Shown here: piece by piece, positions 34,143-43,222 of the stretch
Layout: the number at the start of each line of letters is the position of its first letter
Numbering within the stretch: the first letter of the stretch is position 1
Assembly: GCA_024231955.1 (NCBI GenBank)
Contig: JAAEPZ010000764.1
Coordinates: 419,637-483,636, forward strand
DNA: 64,000 nucleotides
Direction: 5' to 3'
Origin: a bacterium
GTDB lineage: Bacteria; Krumholzibacteriota; Krumholzibacteriia; JACNKJ01
Program-made: the position numbers and the translations under genes
The notes under the pieces: generated by a model
What the model was told of the DNA's origin: nothing
Databases searched by the model: none
The model's input: the letters and a program-made list of their open reading frames with translations, nothing else

Positions 34143-34421
34143 GTGCCTGAAGTATCGAACATGGACATTCTCGAGAACAAGATCACTATGGCCATCGAGA
34201 AGATCACACGTCTCCGTGATGAGAACAAGAGTCTCCGCGACGAGAAGGAGTTGGTCGAGGTCCGTCTGAGTGAAATGGAAGACCGCAACACTGAACTCCA
34301 GAGTCGATTACACAGCCTGGAGGAGTTATCGGATAAAGCTGACGCCGAAAGCCAGAATCTGGAATCGTTGCGTGGGCGAGTGGACGGTATTCTTTCAAAG
34401 TTCGAACTCCTTGATCTCTAA
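34143..34421 (+). CDS. ZapB-like small coiled-coil protein
   Basis: 92 residues from a GTG at 34143 (an ATG at 34161 is a possible shorter start). Almost entirely predicted coiled coil: repeated Leu/Ile with Glu, Arg and Lys in heptads (ITRLRDENKSLRDEKELVEV), ending ILSKFELLDL. Its size, composition and place just before zapA suggest a ZapB-type division factor, but sequence similarity to E. coli ZapB cannot be judged here. Confidence 0.72.
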   Translation: MPEVSNMDILENKITMAIEKITRLRDENKSLRDEKELVEVRLSEMEDRNTELQSRLHSLEELSDKADAESQNLESLRGRVDGILSKFELLDL

Positions 34422-34475
34422 CGTCCTCTCACCCGGCGATGCCGGCGCATCGCCCGTCGCAAAGCGAGGGATAGA

Positions 34476-34790
34476 GTGAGTCAAGATAACTTCGTCAAAG
34501 TCACTATCTTCGGCAATGAGTACCGGGTTCGGGGGAACGCACCTGAAGAGGAGATCCAGGAGATTGCCGATTACGTCGACAATGTCATGAAGAATATCTC
34601 GCAATCGGGCAGGCATTCATCCGAAGCGCGCGTCGCCATTCTGGCGGCCTTCAACATTGCGGCAAACTGGTTCGCCAGTCGCAAGGCCGGCCAGGTCGAA
34701 GCGGTCAGCGAAGAGAAAGCTGCCCACTTGCTCAAGCTCCTGGATAACGACCTTTTCGAGACTGATGAAGGTGTTGATCTGGACACTTGA
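34476..34790 (+). CDS. zapA: Cell division protein ZapA
   Basis: 104 residues from a GTG at 34476. Recognisable ZapA: KVTIFGNEYRVRGNAPEEEIQEIADYVD at the N-terminal globular head (VTIFGNEY, then A-x-Y-V-D), followed by the helical part RVAILAAFNIAANW. ZapA binds and bundles FtsZ at the division ring. The stop codon overlaps the -35 box of the 6S RNA promoter. Confidence 0.92.
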   Translation: MSQDNFVKVTIFGNEYRVRGNAPEEEIQEIADYVDNVMKNISQSGRHSSEARVAILAAFNIAANWFASRKAGQVEAVSEEKAAHLLKLLDNDLFETDEGVDLDT

Positions 34791-34815
34791 TAGCCTTTTC
34801 GCTGGCTGTTATACT
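34787..34815 (+). promoter_or_regulatory. 6S RNA promoter
   Basis: TTGATA (34787-34792), 17-base spacer, TATACT (34810-34815). The -35 overlaps the last codons of zapA. Predicted start is 7-12 bases further on, at the 5' strand of the 6S closing stem. Confidence 0.75.
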
Positions 34816-34826
34816 TATGGATAGAT

Positions 34827-34999
34827 ATTCCCTACCGTGTTCGAGCGGGAAGATGACACTTGAGCCAACACTTTCGTTATGGAGAGTCGGATTCGGGAAG
34901 ATAAGAGGGCCCTCGGGCGACTCGTTGCTTCTTGATAGATTCTCCACTATGGGTGAAAAGGCCCATGACGTATCTTCTCTCACGGCAATGGTGGGGAAT
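34827..34999 (+). ncRNA. ssrS: 6S RNA
   Basis: The 5' segment ATTCCCTACCGTG pairs with the 3' segment CACGG..GGTGGGGAAT to form the closing stem of a molecule of about 173 bases. After the 5' strand come GTTCGAGCGGGA and CTTGAGCCAACA, matching the early segments of E. coli 6S RNA in order and kind. The middle can fold into a long interrupted hairpin (for example GAGGGCCCTCGGGCGACTC). 6S RNA mimics an open promoter and sequesters housekeeping RNA polymerase in stationary phase. Location directly after zapA is the classic place for ssrS. No convincing protein frame exists here. Confidence 0.85.
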
Positions 35000-35029
35000 A
35001 TTATTTTACTGACCTGCAGGTGACTTGCG

Positions 35030-36595
35030 ATGCTCTCTAATCTTTCGCCTGGCCTTCTCATAATTTCGGGGATCCTCGCCCTGGCGCTGTTGGCCATTGT
35101 CGTCCTCTTCTTCTATCTCAGACGTGAACATCGCCGTCTCCTCCGTGAAGCCGAGGAGATTCGGAGTCGTGTGCGCGATGAGGTCGAGTCCATGCGGCGC
35201 AACGCCGATCTTGAGGCAAAGGAGGAGCTCTTCCGGCTGCGGGAGGAGTTCGAACAGGAGACCAAGGAGGAGCGGCAAAAGACCGAGAAGATCCGCGGAG
35301 AACTGCAGCGACGGGAACGGGAGCTGGACAAGCAGGCTACATTCCTCCATGAGCGTCTGAAGACCCTGGAGGGGGAGAGGGATGAGGGGACCAAACTGCG
35401 TCAAAGGCTGCAGGAGGAGGAGTCCAAGCTGGCGACTCTGCTGCAGGAGCATAATGAAAAGCTGGCGCAGATCTCCGGCCTCACCATAGAGGATGCTCTC
35501 GCGAAGCTCCAGATCAACATGGAGGATCAGGCTCGCCAGGCCATGGGACGCCGTCTTCTTGCCCTGCGTGAGGAGTATGAGCGTCAGGCCAAGAAGGAGA
35601 GCCAGCGAATCACCACCATGGCGCTGCAACGCTACGCCGGCGATCACAGCGCCAACCTGACCGTCTCCATTGTCGAGCTGCCCGATGATGAGATGAAGGG
35701 GCGGATCATTGGTCGTGACGGCAGGAACATTCGCTCTTTCGAACAGATCACCGGCGTCGATCTCATTATCGACGACACGCCCGAGGCCGTGATCCTCTCC
35801 TGCTTCAATCCCTGGCGACGGGAGATCGCCCGACTGAGTCTGGAGGAATTGATTCGGGATGGCCGGATTCACCCCACCCGCATCGAGGAGATCGTCTCCA
35901 GAATCGGCGAGGAGCTGGAGAGCAGGGCGCTTGAAATCGGCGAGGAGGTCCTCTTCGATCTGGACATCCGCGATCTCCATCCCGATCTGGCCACTCTGAT
36001 CGGCAAACTTCAGTATCGCAACAGCTATGGGCAGAATACGCTGCAGCACTCGCAAGAGGTCGCATTGCTTTGCGGCTTCATGGCGGAGGAGTTGGGCCTC
36101 GATGCGGAGATCGCCCGCAGAGCCGGTCTTCTCCACGACATAGGGAAGGCGATTGATCAGGAGGTGGAGGGGACACATGCGGCGCTTGGGGCTCAGATCG
36201 CAACTCAATACGGCGAGAGTCCGGTTGTGATCAATGCGATCGCCGGGCATCATGAGGAGGTCGAGGCCACCCACCTGATGACCTGGTTGACCTCCGCCGC
36301 GGATGCCATCAGCGGTGCCCGCCCCGGTGCGCGCAAGGAGACGCTGGATCACTATGTGGGTCGCATAGTCAAGCTGGAGGATATTGCGAGCGCCTTCCCC
36401 GGGGTCATGAACGCCTACGCGATCCAGGCCGGTCGCGAAGTGCGCGTGCTGGTCAATTCACAACTCATCAATGACGAGCAGGCCGCCCTCCTCTCTTTTG
36501 AAATAGCCAGGAAGATCGAGAGTGACCTTGTTTATCCGGGGGAAGTTCGTGTGGTCGTGATCAGGGAGACCCGCGCAACCGACACCGCCAGTTGA
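35030..36595 (+). CDS. rny: Ribonuclease Y
   Basis: 521 residues. N-terminal membrane anchor (about 8-28), a long charged coiled coil (30-190), KH domain GRIIGRDGRNIRSFEQ at about 223-238, and an HD domain with GLLHDIGKAID near 364 and GHHEE near 402. The endonuclease starts mRNA decay at the membrane. No signal beyond the anchor. The YmdB-like phosphodiesterase gene follows 21 bases later, the same pair order as in Bacillus. Confidence 0.97.
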   Translation: MLSNLSPGLLIISGILALALLAIVVLFFYLRREHRRLLREAEEIRSRVRDEVESMRRNADLEAKEELFRLREEFEQETKEERQKTEKIRGELQRRERELDKQATFLHERLKTLEGERDEGTKLRQRLQEEESKLATLLQEHNEKLAQISGLTIEDALAKLQINMEDQARQAMGRRLLALREEYERQAKKESQRITTMALQRYAGDHSANLTVSIVELPDDEMKGRIIGRDGRNIRSFEQITGVDLIIDDTPEAVILSCFNPWRREIARLSLEELIRDGRIHPTRIEEIVSRIGEELESRALEIGEEVLFDLDIRDLHPDLATLIGKLQYRNSYGQNTLQHSQEVALLCGFMAEELGLDAEIARRAGLLHDIGKAIDQEVEGTHAALGAQIATQYGESPVVINAIAGHHEEVEATHLMTWLTSAADAISGARPGARKETLDHYVGRIVKLEDIASAFPGVMNAYAIQAGREVRVLVNSQLINDEQAALLSFEIARKIESDLVYPGEVRVVVIRETRATDTAS

Positions 36596-36616
36596 TCAGA
36601 GAGGATAACCGGATTC

Positions 36617-37399
36617 ATGAAGCTCCTGTTCATCGCCGATATCATGGGCAAACCCGGACGCCAGGCCGTCCAGCACCATCTCCCGCAGCTGGTCGGGGAG
36701 CAGAAGCTGGATATCGTCATCGCCAACTGCGAGAACTCCGCAGGCGGTACGGGTTTCACGGCCAAGATCGCCGGACAGCTGTTCAATCTCGGCATCCATC
36801 TCTTGACCGGCGGCAACCACAGTTTCGACAACAAGGATGGCGCAGCTTATCTGGCCGCGACGGACCGCGTGCTGCGGCCGCATAACTTCCCCGCCGGCAA
36901 TCCGGGCAGCGGTCGTGGGATCATCCCCCTGCCCGACGGCGGAGAGATGCTGGTCATCAACCTGCAGGGTCGCGTATTCATGCTCCCAATCGACTGCCCA
37001 TTTCAGACGGCCGATACGCTACTCGCCGAATGGGGGGACCGCGGACCGGTAATCGTCGATATGCATGCAGAGGCCAGCAGCGAGAAGATCGCACTGGCGC
37101 GACATCTCGATGGACGGGTGACGGCCATCTTCGGCACCCACACCCACGTCCAGACGGCCGACGCCCAGGTGCTCCCCGGAGGCACCGCGTTGATCAGCGA
37201 TGCGGGGATGACCGGTCCTCACGGTGGCGTCATAGGCATGGAGACCGAGTTTGTCGTACATCGTTTCCGCTATCAGACACTGAGACGCTTCCAGGTCAGC
37301 AAGGATGATATACGCCTGCAGGGCGCACTGCTGGAATTCGACGACGATACCGGCCAGGCCCTGTCCATTGAAGCCATCGACCTGCCGCTCGCACTCTGA
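36617..37399 (+). CDS. YmdB-like metallophosphodiesterase (TIGR00282 family)
   Basis: 260 residues, full length. Metal-binding motifs are intact: LFIADIMGKPGR (Asp8), ANCEN (about 37-41), GGNHSFDN (about 68), DMHAEASSEK (about 149) and GTHTHVQTAD (about 174). Family members, such as B. subtilis YmdB, hydrolyse 2',3'-cyclic nucleotides and affect RNA turnover and development. Behind rny, GAGGATAACCGG before the ATG. Confidence 0.93.
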   Translation: MKLLFIADIMGKPGRQAVQHHLPQLVGEQKLDIVIANCENSAGGTGFTAKIAGQLFNLGIHLLTGGNHSFDNKDGAAYLAATDRVLRPHNFPAGNPGSGRGIIPLPDGGEMLVINLQGRVFMLPIDCPFQTADTLLAEWGDRGPVIVDMHAEASSEKIALARHLDGRVTAIFGTHTHVQTADAQVLPGGTALISDAGMTGPHGGVIGMETEFVVHRFRYQTLRRFQVSKDDIRLQGALLEFDDDTGQALSIEAIDLPLAL

Positions 37400-37434
37400 C
37401 GGTACGTGCGGTCACAATCGATTCGAGGAGAGAC

Positions 37435-38307
37435 GTGAGATTACTGGACGGAAAAAAAGTCAGTCAGGATATCCTGGATGAGATCACGGCCGCAGTGGCC
37501 CTACTGCCGAGGGCACCACGCATGGCCGTGGTTCAGGTGGGGGATGATCCCGGCAGCGCCGCCTATATCCGCAACAAGATACGCGCCGCGGGCAAGACCG
37601 GCATCGAGAGCGAGCATGTGCATCTCGACGGTAAGATCAGCCAGAGCGACCTCAACACCAGAATGGCCGAACTCAGCGCCTCGAATCTCGACGGCCTGAT
37701 GCTGCAATTGCCCTTGCCAGCTCACCTCAACGAGGGTGAAGCGCTTGAATACCTCGACCCCGACAAGGACATTGACGGCTTCCACCCAGTGAATCTGGGG
37801 CGACTGATTTCCGGACTCGACTGTTATGTCCCCTGCACGCCGGCCGGCATCCGGGAGTTGCTGAAGCGGGAGGAGATCCCGACCAGCGGTCGCCATGTCG
37901 TTATCGTCGGTCGCAGCCTCATCGTCGGCAAGACGGCAGCACTGCTCCTTCTGGAGAAAAGCGATCTGGGTAATGCGACTGTTACGGTTTGCCACTCGGC
38001 CAGCGATGATCTGGCCGTACACTGTCGCCAGGCCGACATCCTGATCGCGGCTGTCGGCAGAGCGTTTCTGATCAAGGCCGACATGGTGAAGGAGGGGGCG
38101 ATCATCATCGATGTGGGTATGAACAGCATCGAGGCGCCCGAAAGGAGATCGGGCTACCGCTTGGTCGGCGATTGCGATTTCGATGGCATCGGCGACAGAG
38201 CCGCTGCCATGACCCCGGTGCCCGGTGGGGTCGGCCCTTTAACTGTGGCCATGCTGATGAGCAACGCCCTGCAGGCCGCCAAACGCTACATCGGACAGGA
38301 AAACTGA
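37435..38307 (+). CDS. folD: Methylenetetrahydrofolate dehydrogenase / cyclohydrolase
   Basis: 290 residues from a GTG at 37435 behind GAGGAG. FolD motifs: VQVGDDPGSAAYIRNKIRAAGKTGI (catalytic Lys within about residues 45-55), MLQLPLPAHLN, DKDIDGFHPVN near 115, and the NADP-binding VIVGRSLIVGKTAALLLL near 160, closing with TPVPGGVGPLTVAMLM. Bifunctional step in one-carbon metabolism. xseA and xseB, which often sit between folD and ispA, are absent; ispA starts at the folD stop. Confidence 0.97.
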   Translation: MRLLDGKKVSQDILDEITAAVALLPRAPRMAVVQVGDDPGSAAYIRNKIRAAGKTGIESEHVHLDGKISQSDLNTRMAELSASNLDGLMLQLPLPAHLNEGEALEYLDPDKDIDGFHPVNLGRLISGLDCYVPCTPAGIRELLKREEIPTSGRHVVIVGRSLIVGKTAALLLLEKSDLGNATVTVCHSASDDLAVHCRQADILIAAVGRAFLIKADMVKEGAIIIDVGMNSIEAPERRSGYRLVGDCDFDGIGDRAAAMTPVPGGVGPLTVAMLMSNALQAAKRYIGQEN

Positions 38308-39197
38308 TGTCTGTCGCCGACCTCTTTCCGGATCGATTCGAGTCCAGCCTGCAGGCCTGTCTCCCCTCGGCGGAGACATGTCAGCCTGAGTTGCTGGCGA
38401 CGATGTCCTACAGCCTGCTCTCCGGCGGCAAGCGTCTGCGGCCGCGTCTGCTGGCCGCGGCCGCCGGGTTGGGTAATTGCCCAACCGAACCGGTGCTCCT
38501 GGCCGGCGCCGCCGTCGAGATGATCCACTGCTATTCCCTTATCCATGACGATCTGCCGGCCATGGACAATGACGATTGGCGACGCGGACAGCCGAGTTGC
38601 CACAAGGTCCACGGAGAGACCATGGCCATACTGGCCGGTGACGCATTGCAGCCGCTGGCTTTCGAGACGCTGCTCGCGGGTCTGGATGATGTGGATCTGC
38701 CGACGGAGCGGAAGCTGCTCGCCCTGCGGGAACTGGCCCGCACAGCCGGTCCTCAGAATCTTGTTGGTGGCCAGGCCGCCGACACCACCTGCTCCTTCCC
38801 CGACTCGCTCGACAACGATCCCCTGACCCGTGTGGAGTGGATTCAGCTACGCAAAACCTCCGCCATGTTTCGCTGCCCGCTGGTGCTTGGCGGCATCCTC
38901 GCCAATCTGCCGGATGCCGAACTGGCGGCGCTGGGAGAGTGCGGCCTTCTTCTGGGGAACGCTTTTCAGGCCGTCGACGATCTCCTCGATCGTCGCGCCA
39001 GTCTGGCCGAACTCGGCAAAACTCCGGGTAAGGATGAGTCGCAGGGCAAATTGACCATTGTCTCAATCCTGGGTGAGGAGGATACTCACCGGAGGGTTCT
39101 TGATCTGCAGGTCCGAGCCCTGTCCCTGCTGCCGGAGCGTCCGGAGTCCGGGGCCATCCGCGAACTGGCGGATAAATTGATCAACAGGCGGTTCTGA
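38307..39197 (+). CDS. ispA: Polyprenyl (farnesyl/geranylgeranyl) diphosphate synthase
   Basis: 296 residues from the ATG at 38307, which overlaps the folD stop; the open frame continues upstream but inside folD. Motifs: LSGGKRLRPRLL (about 33), first aspartate-rich motif HDDLPAMDNDD at about 82-92, GDALQPLAFE, and second aspartate-rich region FQAVDDLLD near 225 followed by LGKTPGKDESQGKLT, typical of the IspA subgroup. Builds C15/C20 prenyl diphosphates from IPP and DMAPP. dxs lies two genes downstream. Confidence 0.95.
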   Translation: MSVADLFPDRFESSLQACLPSAETCQPELLATMSYSLLSGGKRLRPRLLAAAAGLGNCPTEPVLLAGAAVEMIHCYSLIHDDLPAMDNDDWRRGQPSCHKVHGETMAILAGDALQPLAFETLLAGLDDVDLPTERKLLALRELARTAGPQNLVGGQAADTTCSFPDSLDNDPLTRVEWIQLRKTSAMFRCPLVLGGILANLPDAELAALGECGLLLGNAFQAVDDLLDRRASLAELGKTPGKDESQGKLTIVSILGEEDTHRRVLDLQVRALSLLPERPESGAIRELADKLINRRF

Positions 39198-39625
39198 TGA
39201 TTGTCGTGCCGGTCATAGGCTCTGCATTCCTGGGGCAACTGCTCAAAGTTGTCTTTCACTCGATCCAGCATCGCAGTTGGCGCATCTCCTCGTTTTTCGA
39301 TTTCGAGAGTTTCCCCTGCATGCATCCGCTTATGGGCGGCTGCCTGACATATCAACTGGCTGAGGCCACGGGCTGGAGCAGCCACTACACCGCCATCGCA
39401 CTCGGTTTCACCGGTGTTGTTATCTACGATACTTACGGCGTGAAGCGGGCGGCGGCCAAACAGGCCATGATACTGATGCGGATCGGCAGAAAGCGGAATG
39501 TCGAAAACACCCTGACCGATCTGCTGGGGCAGAGCCCGGCGCGAACCTGGATCGCCGTTTTCGCCGGCGTGTTGCTGGGTATACTGGTCGAACGGATGAT
39601 CATTTCCCTTCTGGGCGGGCCTTGA
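39197..39625 (+). CDS. Divergent PAP2 (DUF212) membrane protein with altered motif
   Basis: 142 residues, ATG overlapping the ispA stop. Layout of the divergent PAP2 family: N-terminal GSAFLGQLLKVVFHSI, membrane helices at about 62-80 and 115-138, and the conserved YDTYGVKRAAAKQA at about 77-90. Where the family usually has a P-S-S-H-S-type motif, this protein has FPCMHPLMGG (39-48), so only the His position resembles it. Function in the family is unsettled. Between ispA and dxs, so a prenyl-phosphate-related role is possible (inference). Confidence 0.82.
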   Translation: MIVVPVIGSAFLGQLLKVVFHSIQHRSWRISSFFDFESFPCMHPLMGGCLTYQLAEATGWSSHYTAIALGFTGVVIYDTYGVKRAAAKQAMILMRIGRKRNVENTLTDLLGQSPARTWIAVFAGVLLGILVERMIISLLGGP

Positions 39626-39657
39626 CAGCCCTGTCGTCATAGTGGAGATTATGGCTC

Positions 39658-41577
39658 ATGTTGCTGGATAATATCCAATCGCCCAAGGATGTCGCCGCAT
39701 TGCCGGTGGACAAGCTGGTCTTCCTCGCGCATGAGATTCGCGAGGAGATCATCCGTGTCTGCTCCAATAACGGAGGCCACCTCGCTTCGAGTCTCGGAGC
39801 GGTGGATCTCACCGTAGCCATGTTCCATGTCTTTCCCGAAGAGTGCAACCGGATCGTCTGGGACACCGGACACCAGGCCTATGCCCATAAGCTGCTGACC
39901 GGTCGTCACAAGCAGTTCGACACACTGCGCACCATGGGGGGCCTCTGCGGCTTCCTGAACCGCGATGAGAGCCCATGGGACCACTTCGGCGCCGGGCATG
40001 CCTGCACCTCCATCAGCGCCGCTCTCGGCTTCTCGCAGGGTGCGATCCTCCGCCAAGACGACGCCAGGCACACCCTGGCGATCCTCGGCGATGGAGCCGC
40101 CACGGGCGGGATGACCTATGAGGCCATCAACAACGCCTGCGAGCACGGCGGCCGGATGATCGTCATTCTCAATGACAACGAGATGTCGATCTCCAAAAAC
40201 GTCGGGGCCATCAGCCGGGTGCTGACGCGTCTGACCGCCACGCGCACCTTCCTCTCGATCGAGCGCAGCACCTGGCGGGCGTTGGGGAGAGTCCCCCTGA
40301 TCGGTCGCCGCCTGCGGAATCTGGCCAGCCGCACCAAATTCAGCCTCAAGCATCTGGTCGTGCCCAAGAATTTCTTCCAGGATTTCGGCTTCCGCTACTA
40401 TGGGCCTCTCGATGGTCATGATATACCCCTGCTCGTCCAGACACTGATCCAGCTCAAACGGATCAACCTGCCTGTGTTCCTGCACATATTGACGAAGAAG
40501 GGGAAGGGGTGCTCCTTCGCGGAATCCAATCCGACGAAGTATCACGGCTTCGCCCCGTTCGAGCCGGATACCGGCGAGAAGCGGACCAACGGCGAGGTCC
40601 CTTTGCCGAGTTATACGGATGTCTTCGGCGCGACCGTCTGCGAACTGGCCCGGGCCGATAAGCGGATTCTCGCCATCTCCGCAGCCATGCCCGAAGGTAC
40701 CGGGTTGCAGGAGTTCTCGCAGCTCTATCCCGAACGCTTCTTCGATGTCGGAATCGCCGAGCCGCACGCCGTCACCTTTGCCGCCGGACTAGCGGCTGAC
40801 GGCTTCAAGCCGATCGTGGCCATCTACTCCACCTTCCTGCAACGCTCGTTCGACCAGATCATCCATGATGTGGCGCTGCAGAAACTGCCGGTGATCTTCG
40901 CGCTGGATCGAGCCGGTCTGGTGGGTGCTGACGGCGCTACTCACCACGGCGTACTCGATCTCGGTTATCTGCGCATGGCGCCGGGCATGGTGATCATGGC
41001 CCCGTCGGACGGCGAGGAATTGCGGCGGATGCTGGCGACGGCGGCGGGCCATGAACAGGGCCCGGTCGCCATCCGCTACCCGCGCGGTTCGGTTCAGCCA
41101 TTTGATGATCAGCAACCGCCGGAGCCGCTGGAGATCGGTCGCTCCGTCACGGCCCGCGAGGGGACCGGAATCCACATCTGGGCTTTGGGAAGTATGGTGG
41201 GCAATGCCGTCAAGGCGGCCGAGTTGTTGACCGAACAGGGATACGATCCACTGGTGGTCGATGCACGGTTTGTCGCCCCGCTCGACGAGCTGCGCTTGCG
41301 TCGTGAAGCCGGTGCCGCCACCATGCTGATCACCGTGGAGGAGAACGGTCCCATTGGCGGTTTTGGTGAAGCGGTCAATCAATTCTGCAGAGAGGAACTC
41401 GCGGATGCGCCGCCGCTGCTTCATCTCGCTTTGCCCGGCGACTTCGTCGGTCATGGAACTCATTCGCAGTTGCTGCACAAGGTGCAACTGGATCCGGAGG
41501 GGATCGCCGGGCAGATTCTGACTGCGCTGTCCAAACGGCAAACCAACGCAGACGGCGCCTCCGGCGCCCGGATCTGA
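39658..41577 (+). CDS. dxs: 1-deoxy-D-xylulose-5-phosphate synthase
   Basis: 639 residues, full length. Thiamine diphosphate motif GDGAATGGMTYEAINNA through LNDNEMSIS near 175, FRYYGPLDGHD near 245, the catalytic Glu in GIAEPHAVTFAAGLA near 370, TFLQRSFDQIIHDV and DRAGLVGADGATHHG. Condenses pyruvate and glyceraldehyde-3-phosphate, the entry step of the MEP pathway that feeds IspA. tlyA follows 12 bases after the stop. Confidence 0.97.
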   Translation: MLLDNIQSPKDVAALPVDKLVFLAHEIREEIIRVCSNNGGHLASSLGAVDLTVAMFHVFPEECNRIVWDTGHQAYAHKLLTGRHKQFDTLRTMGGLCGFLNRDESPWDHFGAGHACTSISAALGFSQGAILRQDDARHTLAILGDGAATGGMTYEAINNACEHGGRMIVILNDNEMSISKNVGAISRVLTRLTATRTFLSIERSTWRALGRVPLIGRRLRNLASRTKFSLKHLVVPKNFFQDFGFRYYGPLDGHDIPLLVQTLIQLKRINLPVFLHILTKKGKGCSFAESNPTKYHGFAPFEPDTGEKRTNGEVPLPSYTDVFGATVCELARADKRILAISAAMPEGTGLQEFSQLYPERFFDVGIAEPHAVTFAAGLAADGFKPIVAIYSTFLQRSFDQIIHDVALQKLPVIFALDRAGLVGADGATHHGVLDLGYLRMAPGMVIMAPSDGEELRRMLATAAGHEQGPVAIRYPRGSVQPFDDQQPPEPLEIGRSVTAREGTGIHIWALGSMVGNAVKAAELLTEQGYDPLVVDARFVAPLDELRLRREAGAATMLITVEENGPIGGFGEAVNQFCREELADAPPLLHLALPGDFVGHGTHSQLLHKVQLDPEGIAGQILTALSKRQTNADGASGARI

Positions 41578-41589
41578 CGGTCAGTCCCC

Positions 41590-42330
41590 ATGTGCTCCCG
41601 CCTCGATCTTGCACTCGTCGCCCGCGATCTGGTCCGAAGCCGGAACCAGGGGCGTGAGTTCATCCGCGCCGGTCAGGTGCTGGTGGACGGAGATATCTGC
41701 CGCAAACCGTCTCAGTCGGTCAACCCACAGACCCATATCGCCGTCAAGACGGAGGCCAGCCGCCATCGAGTCGGCCGCGGCTACGACAAGTTGCGCACAT
41801 TCCTGACAAAACATCCTGTGGATTTCAGCGGGCGTCTCGTTGTCGACGGGGGAGCCTCAACCGGCGGTTTCACTCAGATTGCCCTGGAGGGCGGCGCAAG
41901 GTCCGTTCTGGCGGTCGAACTCGGACGCGACCAGCTTGCCGCGGAGATCAAACTTGATCCCCGTGTGCAGAGCATCGAGAAATTCGACATCAGAAATCTC
42001 ACCGATCTGGATGCCGACTGTGATATTCTTTTGCTCGATCTCTCATTCGTCTCGCTGAAAGAGATCTTGCCCGAGCTCCGTTTGCCCTTCGCCCCCGATG
42101 CGTTGCTCGTGGCACTGGTCAAACCGCAATTCGAATTGCCGTCCAACAAACTCACAAGCGCTGGGCGAGTGCGCTATGCGAAAGATATCGACAAGGCCCT
42201 CGCAGGTGTCTTCACGTGCCTGCCAACCTGCGGTTGGACAGTTGAACACTGGGCGGAGGTGGAGCCCGGACCGGATCAGGTCAACCTGGAGTTCCTGATT
42301 CTTGCTCAACGTCTGGCTGCTGGAGGTTAG
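41590..42330 (+). CDS. tlyA: TlyA-family rRNA 2'-O-methyltransferase / hemolysin-like protein
   Basis: 246 residues. N-terminal S4 RNA-binding domain (about 5-60: SRLDLALVARDLVRSRNQGREFIRAG, with pieces RLDLALVARD and AGQVLVDG) and an FtsJ-like methyltransferase with DGGASTGGFTQIALEGGA as the SAM site near 82-99, DLSFVSL near 150 and LVKPQFE near 178. The KxDxE-like set of 2'-O-methyltransferases appears intact. In Mycobacterium TlyA methylates 16S and 23S rRNA. Placed between dxs and nadK as in many Firmicutes and deltaproteobacterial genomes. Confidence 0.92.
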   Translation: MCSRLDLALVARDLVRSRNQGREFIRAGQVLVDGDICRKPSQSVNPQTHIAVKTEASRHRVGRGYDKLRTFLTKHPVDFSGRLVVDGGASTGGFTQIALEGGARSVLAVELGRDQLAAEIKLDPRVQSIEKFDIRNLTDLDADCDILLLDLSFVSLKEILPELRLPFAPDALLVALVKPQFELPSNKLTSAGRVRYAKDIDKALAGVFTCLPTCGWTVEHWAEVEPGPDQVNLEFLILAQRLAAGG

Positions 42331-42332
42331 GA

Positions 42333-43220
42333 ATGAAACCGATCAAGACTATCGGCATCGTGGCCAACCAGGAGATCCCCCTGGCCGAGGAGGCCGTACG
42401 CAGAGCCATGGCGGTCATCCGCTCCGAGGGGGGGGAGATCCTTCTGGATTCCAGCATGGCCGCCTGGCTGGGCGAGATCCGGGATGCCGGCAACATCGCG
42501 GACTTTGCGGACCGCTGTCAGCTGTTCCTGGTCTTCGGCGGCGACGGCACCTTCCTCCGCGCCGCACGAACACTCAAGGGGAACAGTGCCCCCCTGCTTG
42601 GCTTCAACATGGGAAGTCTGGGGTTCCTGACCATCCTCCGTTTGAGCAATATCGAAACGGCGCTGGGGCCGATTCTCCGCGGCGAGTACAGAATCGAAGA
42701 GCGGATGCGGCTGACGGCTCAACTTCACCGCAACGGTGTGATGCAGGGGGATTATACAGCGCTCAACGATGCGGTGATGCACATGAGTCACGGCAGCCGA
42801 CTGGTGGAATTCAACATATCGGTCGGCGGTCAGTATCTTGGTGTCTACCGCTCGGACGGACTGATCGTCTGCACGCCGACCGGCTCAACCGCCTACTCCA
42901 TGTCGGCTGGCGGTCCTATCGTCCACCCGCCGATGAATGCGCTGGTCGCCACGCCGATTTGCCCGCACGCCCTCTCCATTCGCCCCATCGTCGTCAGCGC
43001 CGAGGAGGAGATCATGATCCGGATCGGCGCCAGGAGCGGCGAGGCGGTACTGACCCTGGACGGCATGGTCAACGTCTGGTTGCAGCAGGCGGACGAGATC
43101 AGGATTCGCAAGGCGGACCGGGGGGCGCCGCTCTGCATCCCCAACGGTTTCAGCTACTACAGTCTCATCAGAGAGAAACTGGGTTGGGGCGTCCCCGATG
43201 AGAACGGTAAAGACGTCTGA
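42333..43220 (+). CDS. nadK: NAD kinase
   Basis: 295 residues behind GGAGGT. Motifs: FGGDGTFLRAAR (GGDG, about 69-80), GFNMGSLGFLT (about 90-100), TPTGSTAYSMSAGGPIVHP (about 190) and HALSIRPIV. Phosphorylates NAD to NADP in the cytoplasm. The start follows the tlyA stop by 2 bases and recN follows by 2 bases, so the three are one operon. Confidence 0.97.
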   Translation: MKPIKTIGIVANQEIPLAEEAVRRAMAVIRSEGGEILLDSSMAAWLGEIRDAGNIADFADRCQLFLVFGGDGTFLRAARTLKGNSAPLLGFNMGSLGFLTILRLSNIETALGPILRGEYRIEERMRLTAQLHRNGVMQGDYTALNDAVMHMSHGSRLVEFNISVGGQYLGVYRSDGLIVCTPTGSTAYSMSAGGPIVHPPMNALVATPICPHALSIRPIVVSAEEEIMIRIGARSGEAVLTLDGMVNVWLQQADEIRIRKADRGAPLCIPNGFSYYSLIREKLGWGVPDENGKDV

Positions 43221-43222
43221 GA

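Noticed and set aside
34787..35023. 78-codon frame from a TTG in the zapA-rny gap
   Set aside because: It covers the 6S RNA and its promoter, whose pairing ends and motifs explain the region better.
38172..38306. 45-codon N-terminal extension of the polyprenyl synthase
   Set aside because: It lies wholly within folD; the family begins at the ATG at 38307.
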